In this document: piece after piece, positions 62,029 to 64,000 of the stretch
How the letters are laid out: each line of letters starts with the position of its first letter
Position numbering within the stretch: position 1 is the first letter of the stretch
Assembly (NCBI GenBank): GCA_035297145.1
Contig: DATGZN010000105.1
Span: 1 to 64,000 of the forward strand
Source: QHXW01 sp035297145
Lineage (GTDB): Bacteria; Acidobacteriota; Terriglobia; Bryobacterales; Bryobacteraceae
DNA length: 64,000 bases
Reading direction: 5' to 3'
Program-made: the position numbers and the translations under genes
Notes under the pieces: generated by a model
What the model was told of the DNA's origin: nothing
What the model saw: the letters and a program-made list of their open reading frames with translations, nothing else
The model's database searches: none

Positions 62029-63108
62029 ATGGCAACCGCAGCAGTAATCGACTTCGGGTCTTTTTCGAGCCTCTCGGGCGCCGAGCGGGTTCAGTCACGG
62101 TTGGGATCGCGGATCGAACTCAGCGAATTCGTGGACTCCGGGTGTGACGGGTCCTCGAACGAATTCGAGGGGATTGTAGGCTCAAGCCCGGCCCTGCGCG
62201 GAGTTTTGGATCAAGTTCGGATCGTGGCGCCCACCGGCTCCACGGTACTCATTGAAGGCGAAACCGGTACGGGCAAGGAAGTCATCGCCCGCGCCATCCA
62301 CATGCACAGCGAACGCGGGAATCGGCCATTTGTGAAGGTGAACTGCGCGGCCATCCCGACGGAGTTGCTTGAAAGCGAGCTCTTCGGACACGAGAAAGGC
62401 GCGTTCACGGGAGCGGTAGCGCAGCGCATAGGCCGGTTCGAGGCGGCCCACGGTGGCACACTGTTCCTGGATGAGATCGGCGAGATGCCCCTGAACCTCC
62501 AGACCAAGTTGCTACGGGTTCTTCAGGAGCAGGAGTTTGAGCGGGTGGGCGGCACCCGGACTATCAGCGTCGACGTGCGGATTGTCGCCGCAACCAATCG
62601 CGACCTGAAGACGATGGTCGATGAGAACCAGTTCCGGGCGGACCTGTACTACCGGCTTGCCGTCTTCCCGCTGAATGTCCCTCCCTTGCGGAAGCGCCGG
62701 GAGGACATACCCCTATTGACACATTATTTCGTCCAGAAACATGCGCGGCGCATGGACCGGAACATTGAAAGCATTCCAACGCATGGGTTGGAGGCGCTCA
62801 CAAATTACGACTGGCCGGGCAATATTCGCGAACTGCAGAATGTCATCGAGCGGTCGGTGGTTCTGAGCAAAGGGCCCGAGCTCCAGATTGCCATGCCGGA
62901 GACCATCGGCAGGTCCGCACCCATCGTGTTGCATGGCCGGACTTCGAATGTCACCGAGATAAGCGAGCGCGCCCGAATACTCCAGGCATTGAAGGAAGCC
63001 AATGGAATGGTCGGGGGAACGAACGGGGCAGCCGCTCGGCTCGGCCTGAAGCGGACGACCCTCCAATCACGCATGCGGAAATACAATGTCGCCCGCCGGT
63101 ATCAGTGA
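62029..63108 (+). CDS. Sigma-54-dependent activator without a sensor domain
   Basis: 359 residues. After about 45 residues without a recognisable domain comes the AAA+ domain with GETGTGKE near residue 77, GAFTGA near 124, Walker B GGTLFLDEIGEM, and a Fis-type end (GAAARLGLKRTTLQSRM). AAGGAAGGACAAT precedes the ATG. No PAS, GAF or receiver part, so it resembles PspF, whose activity is set by a separate protein, or it is constitutive. Sits between two propeller-kinase genes. Confidence 0.92.
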   Translation: MATAAVIDFGSFSSLSGAERVQSRLGSRIELSEFVDSGCDGSSNEFEGIVGSSPALRGVLDQVRIVAPTGSTVLIEGETGTGKEVIARAIHMHSERGNRPFVKVNCAAIPTELLESELFGHEKGAFTGAVAQRIGRFEAAHGGTLFLDEIGEMPLNLQTKLLRVLQEQEFERVGGTRTISVDVRIVAATNRDLKTMVDENQFRADLYYRLAVFPLNVPPLRKRREDIPLLTHYFVQKHARRMDRNIESIPTHGLEALTNYDWPGNIRELQNVIERSVVLSKGPELQIAMPETIGRSAPIVLHGRTSNVTEISERARILQALKEANGMVGGTNGAAARLGLKRTTLQSRMRKYNVARRYQ

Positions 63109-63301
63109 CCAACACGCACGCGCATGCCCAACTGTGACAAGATTTTGATACGGAATGAGTAGGCGAAGCAGCGCGTCGTTTGCCCTGTTATCCGGCTTAA
63201 TCACGTCCGCGATTCCGTTCTCGGGTGTGGCAGGAATCGGACAGTTCCGCTTCTGGCGGCGGTTGAAAAAGGCGCAGCAACGCGCGGGGGAGAGGCGAAT
63301 A

Positions 63302-64000
63302 GTGCGACGAGTCGCCATGTTACTGGGTGTTCTGATGGCAGGCTGCGGCTGCGGCTTCGCATTGAATCCCGCCCTCAACATCAGCCAGTACTCGCATACC
63401 GCTTGGACCGTCCGGGATGGCTTCTCCGCGGGCACCATTTTCGCGATGGCGCAGACGACGGATGGCTATCTCTGGCTCGGCTCCGAATTTGGCTTGTTTC
63501 GTTTCGATGGCGTTCGCAGCGTCCCCTGGCAACCACCTGCGGGCCAGCATCTCCCCAGCTCCCCTTACAGTCTGCTCGTCACGCGCGACGGTACTCTTTG
63601 GATTGGCACGTTTGCTGGGCTCGTGAGCTGGAGTGGCGGCTTGCTGACCCGTTACCCGGAGCTTGGTACACAGTTTGTGACATCGCTGCTCGAAGACCGG
63701 GAAGGAACGGTGTGGGCCGGCACGCTGGAGAATTCCGGCCGGCTCTGCGCAATCCGAGGCGGCAGGGCGCAGTGCTACGGACAGGATGGCGCCTTCGGCC
63801 CATTCGTCTGGAGTTTGGGTGAGGACAGCTCAGGCGCTCTCTGGGCCGGCGCAGAATCCGGGCTTTGGCGATGGAAACCCGGTCCTCCAAAGCGGTATGC
63901 GACGGCGGGAATGCGCATCGATGATCTAAGTAGGGCCGAAGACGGACGGCTGTTAATTGGCATGAGGGGCGCAGGACTCAGGCAGCTCGTCGGCGACAAA
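63302..64000 (+). CDS. Propeller histidine kinase, second copy (cut by window end)
   Basis: GTG 63302 follows GGGGAGAGGCGAATA; 233 codons are in the window. A signal or lipoprotein-like start (MLLGVLMAGCGCGFAL) is followed by LNPALNISQYSHTAWTVRDGF and propeller repeats (DGYLWLGSEFGLFRFDG, DGTLWIGTFAGLVSWSGG) that match the kinase at 57711 nearly residue for residue. The kinase part lies outside. The two genes are clearly tandem paralogues. Confidence 0.88.
   Translation, partial: MRRVAMLLGVLMAGCGCGFALNPALNISQYSHTAWTVRDGFSAGTIFAMAQTTDGYLWLGSEFGLFRFDGVRSVPWQPPAGQHLPSSPYSLLVTRDGTLWIGTFAGLVSWSGGLLTRYPELGTQFVTSLLEDREGTVWAGTLENSGRLCAIRGGRAQCYGQDGAFGPFVWSLGEDSSGALWAGAESGLWRWKPGPPKRYATAGMRIDDLSRAEDGRLLIGMRGAGLRQLVGDK

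Overview
The window reads as chromosome from a GC-rich soil Acidobacteriota, most likely Bryobacterales / Solibacter-like. This is inferred from the gene families, not from a marker gene: DUF3300 and DUF2950 proteins side by side, beta-propeller (Y_Y_Y) histidine kinases, a TonB protein with a Gly-Val repeat linker, HdeD, DUF2934, several sigma-54 enhancer-binding proteins (EBPs), and two outer-membrane-type proteins sharing an LHQDPRYY motif. No rRNA gene, complete tRNA or CRISPR array is visible. The only tRNA sequence is a 3' half of tRNA-Gly(CCC) at 16722-16766, which looks like an integration scar.

Layout. 1-100: tail of an IS3-type transposase. 0.5-13.6 kb: a catabolic/detoxification neighbourhood. 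A PAS-PAS sigma-54 activator (542-2449) lies beside a five-gene minus-strand operon (MBL hydrolase, alcohol dehydrogenase, alpha/beta hydrolase, D-2-hydroxyacid dehydrogenase, second MBL hydrolase) and a divergent plus-strand operon (SnoaL-like, unknown, Old Yellow Enzyme homologue, DinB, tautomerase, DUF302). Both operons have candidate -24/-12 promoters and share a TCAGCGAT motif. Many genes here are broken (both MBL genes, the dehydrogenase, tautomerase, DUF2934, a second hydrolase). 13-18 kb: isochorismatase-type hydrolase, TetR regulator, an AbiE toxin-antitoxin pair whose toxin carries an amber codon, the tRNA scar, and an intact UPF0175/PIN pair. 18-23 kb: IS3 debris, DUF3300 and DUF2950 genes, small Zn-binding and ribbon-helix-helix genes, and a serine-recombinase remnant.

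23.5-32.5 kb: a GAF-GAF sigma-54 activator followed by HdeD, a DUF1269-like protein with a frameshift, and a complete Mla-type lipid transport set (STAS/MlaB, MlaE, MlaF, MlaD, auxiliary lipoprotein) plus an AI-2E-family permease. A good -24/-12 promoter precedes hdeD, and a palindrome upstream of it has a second copy 3 kb away with a compensatory arm change. 32.5-35.6 kb: nested mobile-element debris, including a large serine recombinase with an ochre codon directly before its catalytic-serine motif.

36-57 kb: envelope and glycan genes. These are a UDP-sugar 6-dehydrogenase, TonB, two LHQDPRYY proteins, a GT39 glycosyltransferase, and a minus-strand operon encoding a flippase-like protein, a ChbG/HpnK deacetylase, a GT2 glycosyltransferase, a DUF6807/PmoA protein and a Gfo/Idh/MocA oxidoreductase. 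An ECF-type sigma factor with a STAS protein, an AI-2E permease and larA / histidine-phosphatase remnants are also here. 57.7-64 kb: a propeller histidine kinase coupled to a NarL-type regulator, a DoxX-like protein, a third EBP with no sensor domain, and the start of a close paralogue of the kinase running off the window.

The strongest themes are three EBPs each beside candidate sigma-54-controlled operons, four scattered STAS proteins, and an unusually high number of genes with single lesions, some probably real decay and some possibly sequencing indels.
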